Shown here: in pieces, positions 1 through 9,577 of the stretch
Position numbering within the stretch: the stretch's first letter is position 1
Layout of the letters: each line of letters begins with the position of its first letter
NCBI RefSeq assembly: GCF_003025005.1
Contig: NZ_PVSS01000011.1
Span: 104,409 to 168,408, forward strand
Length of the DNA: 64,000 bases
From: Brumimicrobium mesophilum
Lineage (GTDB): Bacteria; Bacteroidota; Bacteroidia; Flavobacteriales_D; Crocinitomicaceae
Reading direction: 5' to 3'
Translations under genes and position numbers: made by a program
Notes under the pieces: generated by a model
Databases searched by the model: none
What the model was told of the DNA's origin: nothing
The model's input: only the letters and a program-made list of their open reading frames with translations

Positions 1-217
1 TCTGAATATTCATCGGATCTGGTTTCTAAAAATAATACGATAAATCAATTATTGGATATAAGATAAATGGTCTATTCTCGTAAATCTAATTTCTATCTAT
101 TTTGATAGTTATTGAATTTTATTCTCAAGTGAACTTATGTTACTTTTAGTCCATAGTGGTTCGGTTTTTTTCTATTGTCTAAAACTCATTAGATCAATGG
201 TTCTTCAATTAAAAAAC

Positions 218-225
218 TAATTTTG
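218..225 (+). promoter_or_regulatory. Candidate -7 box for the giant repeat protein gene
   Basis: The octamer TAATTTTG matches the Bacteroidota -7 consensus TAnnTTTG and lies 59 bp before the start codon. No TTG -33 element is found at the usual 17-23 bp spacing, so this is a partial match only. The rest of bases 1-283 holds no gene that I can see. Confidence 0.35.
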
Positions 226-283
226 TGCGATAATTATATAAAATTGGCACAAATTCTGTTTTCTGATTAAAAAAATAAACGCT

Positions 284-3200
284 ATGAAAAAAGTTATACT
301 CACATCAGCACTTTTAATTTTTGTCGTCCTTCAAGGATATGCACAAAGATTCGATTACGAAAACACATCAAAAATATTCTTCGGATTAAACATTGGTAGC
401 GCTTGGCATACCACAGATGTGGAAAACGCAAAAGAACGTTTTCCTTTAGGAGCAGGATTCGTATTCGGTGGTTCTATTAACCAAAACTATGGAAATGCAG
501 TTTCTTTCGATCTTCGTTTTCGCTATTTAGGTGGAGCGTGGTATGGTAAAGATAGTGATACAACTAGTTATATTTCAAATAATTACGCTTTAGGTGAAGT
601 CTATGATACACTTGGGTTCGCTGTTCAAAATTTCCGAGCGGGACAACATAGGTTTGCTTTGGAACTTTCTATGCATGCCAATAGGTTTAAAGAAAGAACA
701 GGAATTGATCCTTATATTTTTGCAGGAATAGGAATTACAGCTTCTAACATTACTGGAGATTTAGTGAATAATAGCACTGACACTTATTATCCATACAACG
801 AAACACCAAATGGAAGTATTATTGATGAAAAATATGAAACTCCTTTGGACATGAATTCAGCGGGAGATAGCTATACTCGAAATGATTTTGATTTCAAAGT
901 TCTGCCTAGTTTAGGTGTAGGAATTGGATATTATTTCAACAGTAGATTCTCGATGGGAATTGAACATAAGACAACTTTTTTCAGAGGTGATTATTTCGAC
1001 GGAACAACATTAAATCAAGAGGGTGTTGAGAGTGACTTTTTTAAAAATGATCTTTATCATTACACAAGTATCTATTTTAAATGGTATTTAAAAGGTAGAA
1101 AAACGACTTGGGAGCCTCCAATAGATGAGGAACCAATCTCAGAAAATCCTGTTGTTCGTAAAGATTTACCTATTGTGGATTTCACAAGTCCTAATTCTCC
1201 ACACAGAACCAATTCTCCAACGATAAAATTAAGCGCTAAAATTCAAAATGTTTCACGTAAGAATTTGATTACTTTCACTGATAATTCAGTAGAATCTAAC
1301 GACTTTACATTTAATTCGAATTCACAAGAGTTTCGTGCAGTTGTTAAATTGAATAAAGGTTTGAATGTGTTTTTCCTAGAAGGTGAAAATCAATTCGGGA
1401 AAGATAACGATGCCCTTGAAATTTATTATGAAGAATTAGTTCAAGGAAATCCTCCAATTGTGAAAATTACAAATCCAACGCTAAGGCCATTTTATATTAA
1501 TAGTTTAGCTTACACTGTAACAGCTGATATTCAAAATGTAGAGTATAGAAACTTGGTGAAAGTTTACTTTAATGATCAGGTGGTGAGTAACTTTAACTTC
1601 AATACCACAGGTAACAATAATTTCAGTATTCCATTGAACTTGAGATCTGGAAAAAATACTTTAAGAATTGAAGGTAGAAATGATTATGGACAAGATACGG
1701 ATGAAGCAATTATTATTTATCAACGTACAGCTCCCGATAATAAGAATTATCCACCAACGGTAAATGTCACAACTCCATATGCCAATCCATATAAGACTTC
1801 AGATGATTATGAAACAGTGGTAGCAAATGTTACGAAGGTTAATTTGAAGCAACAAGTTGAAGTACGTGTGAATGGAAGTTTAACAAATAACTTTAGTTTT
1901 AATTTATTGGATAATAATCCAACTTATAAAATTCAATTAAATACAAAGTTGATTCCGGGCGTGAATACTATAAGAATAAGTGCAGCCAATAATTATGGAA
2001 GTGATTTTGAAGAAACTCAAATTATTTACCGTAAGGATGTAGTTGTTGTCGAAAATCCACCAGTTGTAAATATTCTTACTCCAAATGTGAGTCCTTACAC
2101 ATCTAGTCTAGCAAGCGAAAATATAATTGCTAAAGTAGAGAATGTAGATACGAAGCAACAAATTGAAGTTCGTATAAATGGTGTTCAAACAAATAACTTC
2201 AGCTATACTAACGGAACTGGTCGAGTAGAATTCGATGCTAGTTTAAATTCTGGAAACAATACCATAAGAGTAACTGCAATTAATTCTTTTGGAAATGATT
2301 TTGATGAAACGGTAATCGTTTATCGTCGTGGATCAACGGGAAATGTTCAGCCACCAGCAGTTGAAATTCTTACACCAAGTGTAAACCCTTTGACTACTGA
2401 ACAATTATTTGAAACCGTGATTGCGAAAGTAGAAAATGTCGACAGTAAGTCGGATATAGATGTTCATGTGAACGGAATTCAAATAAGTAATTTCATATTT
2501 AATAGTGGAACTAATCATGTACAGTTCAACGCATCATTAATTTCTGGAGCGAATAATGTGAAAGTGAGTGCAAGTAATCCTCATGGTAATGATTATGACG
2601 AAACAACAATATTTTACCGTCCGGCTGTTGTGAAATTGGCGCCAGTTGTAGATATTTTAACTCCAAATGTGAATCCTTTAAATACTGAGAATTTAAATGA
2701 AGTGGTGACTGTAAAAGTTGAAAATGTTGACAGTCAATCTGAGATAGAAGTTCGTATAAATGGAATTCAAACCTCAAATTTCACTTTCAACAGTGGAACA
2801 AGTCGAGTGCAATTTACTGCAACTTTAAATGAAGGCCCAAACACAGTTAAAGTAAGTGCAAGTAATGCACATGGGAGCGATTTTGATGAAACAAGCTTGA
2901 TTTACTTTCCTGACGGAATAATAAAAGAAAAGCCACCAGTTGTAAACATTCTTAAGCCAAGCGCAAATCCATTATCAACTTTCAAAATCAGTGAAAATAT
3001 AACTGCAAAAGTTGAAAATGTTGATACTAAACAAAAAATAGAAATTTTAATTAATGGTGTGCAAACGAGTAACTTTACTTATAATAACGGAACAGGATTG
3101 GTACAATTCAGTGCTAAATTGAACACCGGATCAAATGTTGTTAAAGTAATTGCTAGTAACTCAAAAGGAAATGATTCTGATGAAACAACCATCTTTTTCA

Positions 3201-4651
3201 GGCCTGTTGTAATTAAAACTCCACCGGTTGTAAATATTCTTACTCCAAATTTAAAATCATTTTCTACCAACAAAAGCAGTGAAAAAGTGATTGCAAAAGT
3301 GGAGAATGTGGAAAGTAAATCGGAAATTGAAGTAATTATAAATGGTATTCAAACGAATAACTTTACTTTCAATAACGGTACAAGCCGTGTTCAGTTTACT
3401 GCAACCTTGAAAACAGGAAAAAATACTGTAAAAGTAAAGGCAACGAATGCAGATGGAACAGATTATGATGAAAGTACGATTAACTATGTCAGAAAGTTAA
3501 CCGTTAAACCTCCTTTTGTAAGTTTCGTATCTCCAAAAGTTGGTCAAAAAGCAGTGACTGATAAAAAATTCACTATGCTTGCAAAAGTCGAAAGAGTTAC
3601 TCAAAAAGATGATATAAAACTATATTTTAACGGAATTCTAATTAATCCAAATGACTATTCTTTTAATAGTCAATCGCAAATGGTAAGCTATTCAAGTCAG
3701 TTGATTCTTGGTGAAAATACTTTTGTTGTAAGTGGAAAAAATGAAGGAGGTAATCATCAAGCGTCTGTCAAAGTTGAAAGAGTGATGAAAACGATTTCAA
3801 AAGGAGATATAGGCAATGATGTGGTGAAGTGCGATAAGCCTACAATAACTATGGTTTCACCGAATAGTAATGTAACGACCATTGAAAGCGAGAGCTTTAA
3901 TGTTAAAGCAACGATAAGAAATATAACGAATGTAAATCAAATTAAAGTGTACCTCAACGGAAGACTATCAGGTGGATTTAATTATAATGCGAGTTCCAAG
4001 TCTTTCACTCATTTGATAAAAATTGCAGATGGTAAAAACACTTATTCAATTCAAGTGACGAATAGCTGTGGAACAGTAGATAATGAGATTGTTATAAATA
4101 AAACCCCAAAACCTGCTTGTGGAGTGAAGTTTGAAATGATTAATAACAATACAGAATTTTGTTTAATCACATCAACTGGAACAATTACAAGTACTGATTT
4201 GATTTCTAATCCAAACTTCACATATAATGGAGCGGCAACCTCAATCTATTTTAAAGCAACAGCAAATGGAATTGCTACTGTAGGAGGTGTTGATTATAAT
4301 GTAGTTAGTGGGAATTATTACAACTTTGTAGGATTTATAACTGTAGATATAGGTAAAAACAAGCCGGGAATGAATGGTCAATGGAGTGTTTGCGTAGGAT
4401 CTGCTAGACCTCCACTATATGGAAAAGGCAGTTCAAAACCAACCAACCCATGTGCTACAACAGATATTAAAAAAACGGTAGTTAAACCAAATGTTAGGAA
4501 TAAACCACAAAACCAGGTCAAACCTGATGTTAGAAATAAAAATACAATAAATAATAAAGGGACAGAAGAAGTTCCAAACACAATTAGAAACCAAACAGAG
4601 CCAAGGGGGGAAAAGAAAATTAACACTAGGAATGTGCGAAACCCTGGGTAA
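284..4651 (+). CDS. Giant outer-membrane protein: beta-barrel-like head plus about ten Ig-like repeats
   Basis: A 1455-aa secreted protein. Residues 1-20 form a Sec signal peptide ending in YAQ. Residues 25-270 are rich in alternating aromatic/glycine strands, as in the OMP_b-brl family of small outer-membrane barrels. From about residue 297 there are ten repeats of about 95-100 aa, each opening with a P-x-V-x-[IF]-x-x-P motif, carrying a central NGxxxxNFxFN segment and closing with a DxDE..I.Y strand. Repeats 4-8 are most alike; repeats 1-3, 9 and 10 are diverged. After the repeats comes a Cys-containing domain (about 1285-1385) and a charged, Asn/Lys/Arg-rich low-complexity tail. There is no OmpA peptidoglycan-binding domain and no T9SS sorting domain. 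The role is unknown; a surface adhesin or structural protein is a guess. It is monocistronic, with a terminator just downstream. Confidence 0.85.
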   Translation: MKKVILTSALLIFVVLQGYAQRFDYENTSKIFFGLNIGSAWHTTDVENAKERFPLGAGFVFGGSINQNYGNAVSFDLRFRYLGGAWYGKDSDTTSYISNNYALGEVYDTLGFAVQNFRAGQHRFALELSMHANRFKERTGIDPYIFAGIGITASNITGDLVNNSTDTYYPYNETPNGSIIDEKYETPLDMNSAGDSYTRNDFDFKVLPSLGVGIGYYFNSRFSMGIEHKTTFFRGDYFDGTTLNQEGVESDFFKNDLYHYTSIYFKWYLKGRKTTWEPPIDEEPISENPVVRKDLPIVDFTSPNSPHRTNSPTIKLSAKIQNVSRKNLITFTDNSVESNDFTFNSNSQEFRAVVKLNKGLNVFFLEGENQFGKDNDALEIYYEELVQGNPPIVKITNPTLRPFYINSLAYTVTADIQNVEYRNLVKVYFNDQVVSNFNFNTTGNNNFSIPLNLRSGKNTLRIEGRNDYGQDTDEAIIIYQRTAPDNKNYPPTVNVTTPYANPYKTSDDYETVVANVTKVNLKQQVEVRVNGSLTNNFSFNLLDNNPTYKIQLNTKLIPGVNTIRISAANNYGSDFEETQIIYRKDVVVVENPPVVNILTPNVSPYTSSLASENIIAKVENVDTKQQIEVRINGVQTNNFSYTNGTGRVEFDASLNSGNNTIRVTAINSFGNDFDETVIVYRRGSTGNVQPPAVEILTPSVNPLTTEQLFETVIAKVENVDSKSDIDVHVNGIQISNFIFNSGTNHVQFNASLISGANNVKVSASNPHGNDYDETTIFYRPAVVKLAPVVDILTPNVNPLNTENLNEVVTVKVENVDSQSEIEVRINGIQTSNFTFNSGTSRVQFTATLNEGPNTVKVSASNAHGSDFDETSLIYFPDGIIKEKPPVVNILKPSANPLSTFKISENITAKVENVDTKQKIEILINGVQTSNFTYNNGTGLVQFSAKLNTGSNVVKVIASNSKGNDSDETTIFFRPVVIKTPPVVNILTPNLKSFSTNKSSEKVIAKVENVESKSEIEVIINGIQTNNFTFNNGTSRVQFTATLKTGKNTVKVKATNADGTDYDESTINYVRKLTVKPPFVSFVSPKVGQKAVTDKKFTMLAKVERVTQKDDIKLYFNGILINPNDYSFNSQSQMVSYSSQLILGENTFVVSGKNEGGNHQASVKVERVMKTISKGDIGNDVVKCDKPTITMVSPNSNVTTIESESFNVKATIRNITNVNQIKVYLNGRLSGGFNYNASSKSFTHLIKIADGKNTYSIQVTNSCGTVDNEIVINKTPKPACGVKFEMINNNTEFCLITSTGTITSTDLISNPNFTYNGAATSIYFKATANGIATVGGVDYNVVSGNYYNFVGFITVDIGKNKPGMNGQWSVCVGSARPPLYGKGSSKPTNPCATTDIKKTVVKPNVRNKPQNQVKPDVRNKNTINNKGTEEVPNTIRNQTEPRGEKKINTRNVRNPG

Positions 4652-4674
4652 AATAAGCTTTTTTGAAAATTAAG

Positions 4675-4716
4675 AACCATTCAACAAGATAATCGCATTT
4701 TGATGAATGGTTTTTT
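4675..4716 (+). terminator. Rho-independent terminator after the repeat protein
   Basis: Inverted arms AACCATTCA (4675-4683) and TGAATGGTT (4704-4712) are perfect and run into a T stretch. They start 23 bp after the stop codon. Confidence 0.75.
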
Positions 4717-4927
4717 GGTTTATAAACTTCAATATGTTAATTGTGAGTGGATGAGGTTGAAATCTTTCATGAAAAGTTTAAGTCTAAATTCAATTAGAGA
4801 TACTTTTTCTTATGCATTATTATTTCTTGAGAAAAGTCATTATCCGAAGGAATAAATTTTAATTTTAGACCAAATAAATTTTATTGTAGATTCTCTAGGA
4901 TTGAGGAATTCGGCAGACAACTATATT

Positions 4928-6760
4928 ATGACATTAACAACATTAGACTACGGAATAATTATTTTCATTTTTCTTGCAGTAATTGCGATTGGAGTAGTGG
5001 TTTCAAAAAAATCAGGTAAGAATAGCACGGAGTTCTTTTTGTCGGGTAGAAATATGCCTTGGTGGTTGCTTGGGTTTTCAATGGTTGCAACAACTTTCTC
5101 AACAGATACTCCTAATCTTGTAACAGATATCGTAAGAAATGATGGTGTTTCTGGAAACTGGGTTTGGTGGGCTTTTTTAATTACAGGGTTACTTACCGTG
5201 TTTGTTTATGCGAAATTGTGGAGAAGATCCAATGTGGAAACCGATATGGAGTTTTATGAATTACGCTACGGTGGAGCTCCTGCAAAATTCTTACGTGGGT
5301 TTAGATCAATATATTTAGGATTGGCGTTTAATGTTCTAGCAATGGCTGCTGTAACTCTAGCTGCAATCAAAATAGGACAAGTTATGCTTGGACTTTCTTC
5401 TTATGAGGTTGTTGGAATAGCTGGAACAATCACTGTTTTATTTAGTGCAATTGGAGGATTTCGTGGTGTTATTTATTCAGATTTCTTATTGTTTTTTGTA
5501 GCTATGGCTGGGTCAATCGGAGCTGCATATTATTTGGTTAACTTACCAGAAGTTGGTGGTTTGACAGAGTTGATTACCCATGAAAATGTAAGAGATAAAA
5601 TTGATTTAGTTCCAAAGTGGAGCGACAAAGAAAAATTTATTAGTCTACTTATTATTCCTTTGGCAGTACAGTGGTGGAGTTCTTGGTTTCCTGGTGCAGA
5701 ACCTGGAGGAGGAGGCTATATTGCTCAAAGAATGTTAGCCGCTAAAAATGAAAATCACGCTGTCGGAGCAACTTTCTTTTTTAATGTAATGCATTATGCA
5801 TTGCGTCCTTGGCCTTGGATTATCGTGGCTTTGGCTTCCTTGGTTATCTTCCCGGATATTGCAAGTATTCAAGCAGCCTTTCCGAATGTTGAAGAAAGTA
5901 AATTGGGTCAAGATTTGGCTTATTCTGCAATGCTAACAATGTTGCCTGCTGGATTGTTAGGATTGGTTTTAGCCTCGTTAGGTGCTGCGTATATGTCAAC
6001 GATCTCTACACATTTGAATTGGGGTTCGTCTTACATTGTGAATGACTTTTATAAACAACATGTTAATAAAAATGCTTCTGAAAAAGAATTGGTAAGGGTT
6101 GGACGTGGTTCCACAGTTCTGCTATTTGTTGTTAGTGCTATTTTTGCACTACTTTTAAATAATGCAATGCAACTCTTCGATATTATTATCATGTTTGGAG
6201 CAGGTACAGGACTAGTTTTTATCTTGCGTTGGTTTTGGTCGAGAATAAATGCTTGGAGTGAAATTACAGCAATGTTTGTTTCAGGAATCATTTCAGTTTT
6301 ACTCAACTTTACTGCCTTAGGGCCATATTTATTTGGAGGAAACTCAATTGAAGGAAATTTCCAGGAAGGTGTCTTTGAAGGATGGTTACAATATCCTTTT
6401 GTTGTATTAGTGACAACAATCTGTTGGTTAATTGCTACATTTTTAACGCCAAAAGAAGATAAGAAAGTTCTGTTTACTTTTTATCAAAAAACACAGCCAG
6501 GAGGTCCAGGTTGGAAAAAAGTAATTGAACAAGCCGAAAATGAAAACGTGAACATCATCACTTCCAAAGAAAAATGGTCAGTTCCAACGGGGATTCTTGC
6601 CGTTATAGCCGGAACAATTATGGTTTATGGCTGTTTATTCACAACAGGGAAAATAATTTATGGAGAATATGGAAATGCAATGATTTTCTTCTCCATCACA
6701 TTGGTTTCAGGAATTGTCCTATTGTATTTATGGAGAAAAATTAAGGGGAAAGCCTTCTAG
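4928..6760 (+). CDS. Sodium:solute symporter (SSS family)
   Basis: A polytopic inner-membrane protein of 610 aa with about 13-14 hydrophobic segments, the usual size for SSS transporters. The N-terminal part has the FLSGRNMPWW segment after the first helix and the FSTDTPNLV stretch typical of the family's sodium-binding core; YIAQRMLAAKN follows the midpoint. It should couple Na+ entry to uptake of an organic solute; the substrate cannot be read from sequence. The frame opens at a TTG at 4901, but the ATG at 4928 starts directly before the first hydrophobic helix and is the better start. It stands alone between the repeat protein and a convergent epimerase gene, so context gives no hint of substrate. 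Confidence 0.88.
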   Translation: MTLTTLDYGIIIFIFLAVIAIGVVVSKKSGKNSTEFFLSGRNMPWWLLGFSMVATTFSTDTPNLVTDIVRNDGVSGNWVWWAFLITGLLTVFVYAKLWRRSNVETDMEFYELRYGGAPAKFLRGFRSIYLGLAFNVLAMAAVTLAAIKIGQVMLGLSSYEVVGIAGTITVLFSAIGGFRGVIYSDFLLFFVAMAGSIGAAYYLVNLPEVGGLTELITHENVRDKIDLVPKWSDKEKFISLLIIPLAVQWWSSWFPGAEPGGGGYIAQRMLAAKNENHAVGATFFFNVMHYALRPWPWIIVALASLVIFPDIASIQAAFPNVEESKLGQDLAYSAMLTMLPAGLLGLVLASLGAAYMSTISTHLNWGSSYIVNDFYKQHVNKNASEKELVRVGRGSTVLLFVVSAIFALLLNNAMQLFDIIIMFGAGTGLVFILRWFWSRINAWSEITAMFVSGIISVLLNFTALGPYLFGGNSIEGNFQEGVFEGWLQYPFVVLVTTICWLIATFLTPKEDKKVLFTFYQKTQPGGPGWKKVIEQAENENVNIITSKEKWSVPTGILAVIAGTIMVYGCLFTTGKIIYGEYGNAMIFFSITLVSGIVLLYLWRKIKGKAF

Positions 6761-6888
6761 ATAATGATTGATTACAAATGTTTAATGTTGAACCTGGGTT
6801 GCGCTGGATGCTTTTTCTAATTTTAAAAACTCAATTTTACACAGTTGAAATTCAACATCAAATTGCGTTAAATCTTAATCATTACTAA

Positions 6889-7809
6889 TCATTTCTCCTC
6901 ATTCTTATCATAAATGAAAATCAAAGCTTCTTCAATCGTTTTATGTTGGAATTCGAATCCTGTTTGAATAATTTTACTGTTATCCACTCTTACACCTTCT
7001 AAAACAAGAGTTGACATTTCACCCAATGCAAGGTTTAGTGCAAAGCTAGGTACTTTAGGCAGCCAAAGTCTTTTGTCTAATTTTTTTGCAACTGCCTTTG
7101 TAAGTTTCTCATTCGTAATATTTGAACTACAAGCATTGAAAGCACCATCTAATTGCTCGTTGACAGCATGAGTATATACTCTTGCGATATCTTTTAGGGT
7201 TAGCCATGGCATAATTTGTTCTCCAGAACCTAATGGAGTACCTACCCCTTTGATAATAGTAATAGATATTTTTGGAAGTGCTCCACCTTCTTCAGTTAAA
7301 ACAACTCCGGTTCTAATTTTTGCTACCTTTTGTTGAGGCGAAAATAAATCTGCAACCTCTTCCCATCTTTTAACAACAGTTGAAAGAAAATCTGTTCCAA
7401 AGTCATCACTTTCCTTATGGAGTCTAATTTGATCTTCGTAGCCATAACAAGTAATTCCAGAAGCTGAAATATATTGAACCAAGGAAGGGATGTTCTGACT
7501 TATTTCATGCAAAAATTGTGTTGGCTTAATACGGGAATTAAAGATCACTTCTTTTCTCTTGTCTGTCCATCTTTTATCAGCTATACCTGCACCCGCAAGA
7601 TTGATAATTACATGAACACCTTTTATTCCTTCACGATCAATTTCTTTTTTCTTTGGATCCCAATGAAAATATGGAGCAGATGGATTTTCATCACGTGTTA
7701 AAATACGTACTTCATGACCACATTTATTGAGTTCTTTTTGTACCTCTTGACCAATTAGCCCTGAACCACCAGCTATCAATACAATGCGCTTTACCACTTT
7801 ATTTACCAT
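6889..7809 (-). CDS. TIGR01777-type NAD-dependent epimerase (YfcH/SDR39U1-like)
   Basis: A 306-aa extended short-chain dehydrogenase. The Rossmann glycine motif GGSGLIG sits near residues 14-20 and is followed by the family's NLAGAGIADKRW segment (about 70-81) and the RTGVVL strand (about 166-171). The C-terminal part contains LALGEMSTLVLEGVRV, a hallmark of the TIGR01777 subgroup. Length fits the family. The substrate is not established for this subgroup, so only a nucleotide-dependent oxidoreductase/epimerase role can be claimed. It converges on the symporter gene and is divergent from the rhodanese-like gene. Confidence 0.85.
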   Translation of the reverse strand: MVNKVVKRIVLIAGGSGLIGQEVQKELNKCGHEVRILTRDENPSAPYFHWDPKKKEIDREGIKGVHVIINLAGAGIADKRWTDKRKEVIFNSRIKPTQFLHEISQNIPSLVQYISASGITCYGYEDQIRLHKESDDFGTDFLSTVVKRWEEVADLFSPQQKVAKIRTGVVLTEEGGALPKISITIIKGVGTPLGSGEQIMPWLTLKDIARVYTHAVNEQLDGAFNACSSNITNEKLTKAVAKKLDKRLWLPKVPSFALNLALGEMSTLVLEGVRVDNSKIIQTGFEFQHKTIEEALIFIYDKNEEK

Positions 7810-8000
7810 TTCGATTTACTTCCAAATATTATTAAAAACAATCTTATCAACCTTCTGTTCAATCATAAATTACTGTTTAAAAAATTATTTTCAAATACAG
7901 TATTTCAATTCATTTCTGGAACATTGATACAAAATTACAATTAGTATTTCGTTTCTTCCTTATAATTGTCAAATGAATAGGTTATAAGATAGAACTTCTT

Positions 8001-8008
8001 TATTTTTG
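8001..8008 (+). promoter_or_regulatory. Candidate -7 box for the rhodanese/carotenoid genes
   Basis: TATTTTTG matches TAnnTTTG, 21 bp before the rhodanese-like start codon. No well-spaced TTG is present upstream. Confidence 0.4.
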
Positions 8009-8029
8009 AATGAATAAAAAATTCCTCAC

Positions 8030-8404
8030 ATGAAAACTTTATTGTCTTTGTTGTTCGTATTTGTTTTTGTTTCCTCACAAGTTTTACTTGCTCAAAATTC
8101 GGTGGTTGAACGTCATGAAAGTGTTGGGGATATTGAATTCAAAGAAGCTTTAAAAACAGAAGAATATATTTTGTTAGATGTCAGAACAGTAGAGGAGTAT
8201 CTATTGAATAATTTAGAACGCTCTAAATTAGTAGAATTCAATGGAGGAAATATGGATGGCACATTGTCTTCTATGCCTAAGGGTCATAAATATTTAGTTT
8301 ATAGCAATGAAGGTGTAAGAAGTAAAGTAGCCCTGAAAAGAATGAAAGAATTAGGGTTTTCTCATGTTTTGGAATTAGATAAGGGAATTAAAGAATGGAA
8401 ATAA
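8030..8404 (+). CDS. Exported rhodanese-like protein lacking the catalytic cysteine
   Basis: A 124-aa protein with an N-terminal signal peptide (hydrophobic 3-20, ending LLAQ), so probably periplasmic or surface-located. It is a single rhodanese fold: LLDVRTVEEY at 48-57 is the conserved CH2A-like segment. In active rhodaneses the loop after the central strand is Cys-x-x-Gly-x-Arg; here it reads S92-N-E-G-V-R97, so serine replaces the sulfur-carrying cysteine. Sulfurtransferase activity is therefore unlikely; such domains may serve in binding or phosphatase-like roles. It precedes cruF by 40 bp on the same strand and could be co-transcribed with the carotenoid genes, although a functional link is only positional. 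Confidence 0.8.
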   Translation: MKTLLSLLFVFVFVSSQVLLAQNSVVERHESVGDIEFKEALKTEEYILLDVRTVEEYLLNNLERSKLVEFNGGNMDGTLSSMPKGHKYLVYSNEGVRSKVALKRMKELGFSHVLELDKGIKEWK

Positions 8405-8444
8405 ACCTTTTTGGTTATTTTTTGTTCTACTTTTTTAACAGGAG

Positions 8445-9098
8445 ATGAAAGAAAACTTACTATTTCAAAAAATACTGAAACATAAATCACTAATACTAAT
8501 TTTGGTCTTGGTGATTTTTTATACTGTCGGTATTATAGGATTGACCTCTTCTTATAGAGATGATTTTCTGCCATTATCTTTCATGAATTTAATGATTTCT
8601 TTTGTGGTTCTACTGATCGCATCGAAAAATAAAAGTCTCCGTTTTTATGCCTTCGTATTTATAGGTTTTTCTATTGGAATGATTGCTGAATGGCTTGGTG
8701 TTCATACTGGTCTTTTATTCGGAAATTACGTTTACGGAACAAATCTGGGTCCTTTATGGTACGGTGTTCCTTTAATCATTGGAATTAATTGGGTAATGCT
8801 TACCATTATTTCTGGTTCAATTGCTGAAAGAATAAAAATTCATTGGTCTTTAAAAGCAATTATTGGAACATTTTTAATGCTAATTTTGGATTTGTTGATT
8901 GAGCCAGTTGCCATCCAAAGTGATTATTGGACGTGGAGTGGAGATATCCCCTTTTCTAACTTTGTGGGTTGGTTTTTAATTGCATTGGTGATTCAATTGG
9001 TGTATTTTGCGATGAATTTAGGGGAGAAAAATAAGGTTGCAACTTTTTTATATTTCTTACAGATTGTCTTTTTTCTAATATTAAATATTGTTTTGTAA
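8445..9098 (+). CDS. cruF: Carotenoid 1',2'-hydratase, CruF family
   Basis: A 217-aa membrane protein with about six to seven helices matching the carotenoid biosynthesis CruF/bisanhydrobacterioruberin hydratase family (PF04240). Recognisable segments are MIAEWLGVHTG (about 79-89), FGNYVYG, PLWYGVPLIIGINW and DLLIEP (about 148-153). CruF adds water to the acyclic psi end of gamma-carotene-like substrates, giving the 1'-hydroxyl of saproxanthin/myxol-type pigments. An AGGAG-like sequence precedes the ATG. The stop codon overlaps the crtZ start by one base, so the genes are translationally coupled. No crtB or crtI lies in this window, so earlier steps must be encoded elsewhere. Confidence 0.8.
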   Translation: MKENLLFQKILKHKSLILILVLVIFYTVGIIGLTSSYRDDFLPLSFMNLMISFVVLLIASKNKSLRFYAFVFIGFSIGMIAEWLGVHTGLLFGNYVYGTNLGPLWYGVPLIIGINWVMLTIISGSIAERIKIHWSLKAIIGTFLMLILDLLIEPVAIQSDYWTWSGDIPFSNFVGWFLIALVIQLVYFAMNLGEKNKVATFLYFLQIVFFLILNIVL

Positions 9099-9577
9099 TG
9101 CATTTGTGGGGTCCATTGGTTTTGATACTAACATTTATTTTAACTGAGTTCAGTGCTTGGTTTAATCATAAATATATTATGCATGGTTTCTTGTGGAAAT
9201 TTCATAAAGATCATCATCAACCGGAACCTGGTCCATTTGAAAAGAATGATATTTTCTTTTTGATTTATGCAATTCCATCTTGGTTGTTAATCATGTTGGG
9301 GTTTATGTATGAAGGATATTTTTTTGTTTGGGTTGGATTTGGAATTGCAGCATACGGTTTGGCGTATTTCCTTTTTCATGATGTATTTATTCATAGAAGG
9401 TTCAAATTCATGGATAAGTTGGATGGGCCCTATTTAATGGCCATCAGAAAAGCCCATAAAGTTCACCACAAAGAACGAGGAAAAAAAGATGGTTCATGTT
9501 TTGGAATGTTGATTGTTCCTATGAAGTATTATCATGAATCACGAAAGGCATATAATCTTAAAACCAATAAAAAATGA
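9098..9577 (+). CDS. crtZ: Beta-carotene 3-hydroxylase CrtZ
   Basis: A 159-aa di-iron membrane hydroxylase of the fatty acid hydroxylase superfamily. The histidine clusters expected for iron binding are visible: HKYIMHG, HKDHHQ, HDVFIHRR and HKVHHKERGKKDG. Four hydrophobic segments surround them. CrtZ hydroxylates the beta-ionone ring at C-3. The start overlaps the cruF stop as TAATG, and its stop overlaps the crtY start as ATGA, so the three genes form a tight operon. Together with CruF and the cyclase it fits synthesis of a monocyclic hydroxylated carotenoid in the inner membrane; the final pigment is inference. Confidence 0.9.
   Translation: MHLWGPLVLILTFILTEFSAWFNHKYIMHGFLWKFHKDHHQPEPGPFEKNDIFFLIYAIPSWLLIMLGFMYEGYFFVWVGFGIAAYGLAYFLFHDVFIHRRFKFMDKLDGPYLMAIRKAHKVHHKERGKKDGSCFGMLIVPMKYYHESRKAYNLKTNKK

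Noticed and set aside
241..260. Possible sigma-54 promoter (TTGGCAC) before the giant repeat gene
   Set aside because: The -24 half is good, but the -12 half reads CTGT instead of TTGC at the required spacing, so it is only a half match.
4378..4680. Minus-strand open frame of 100 codons at the end of the giant repeat gene
   Set aside because: It is antisense to the low-complexity tail of a well-supported gene and encodes an artificial Phe/Leu-rich sequence.
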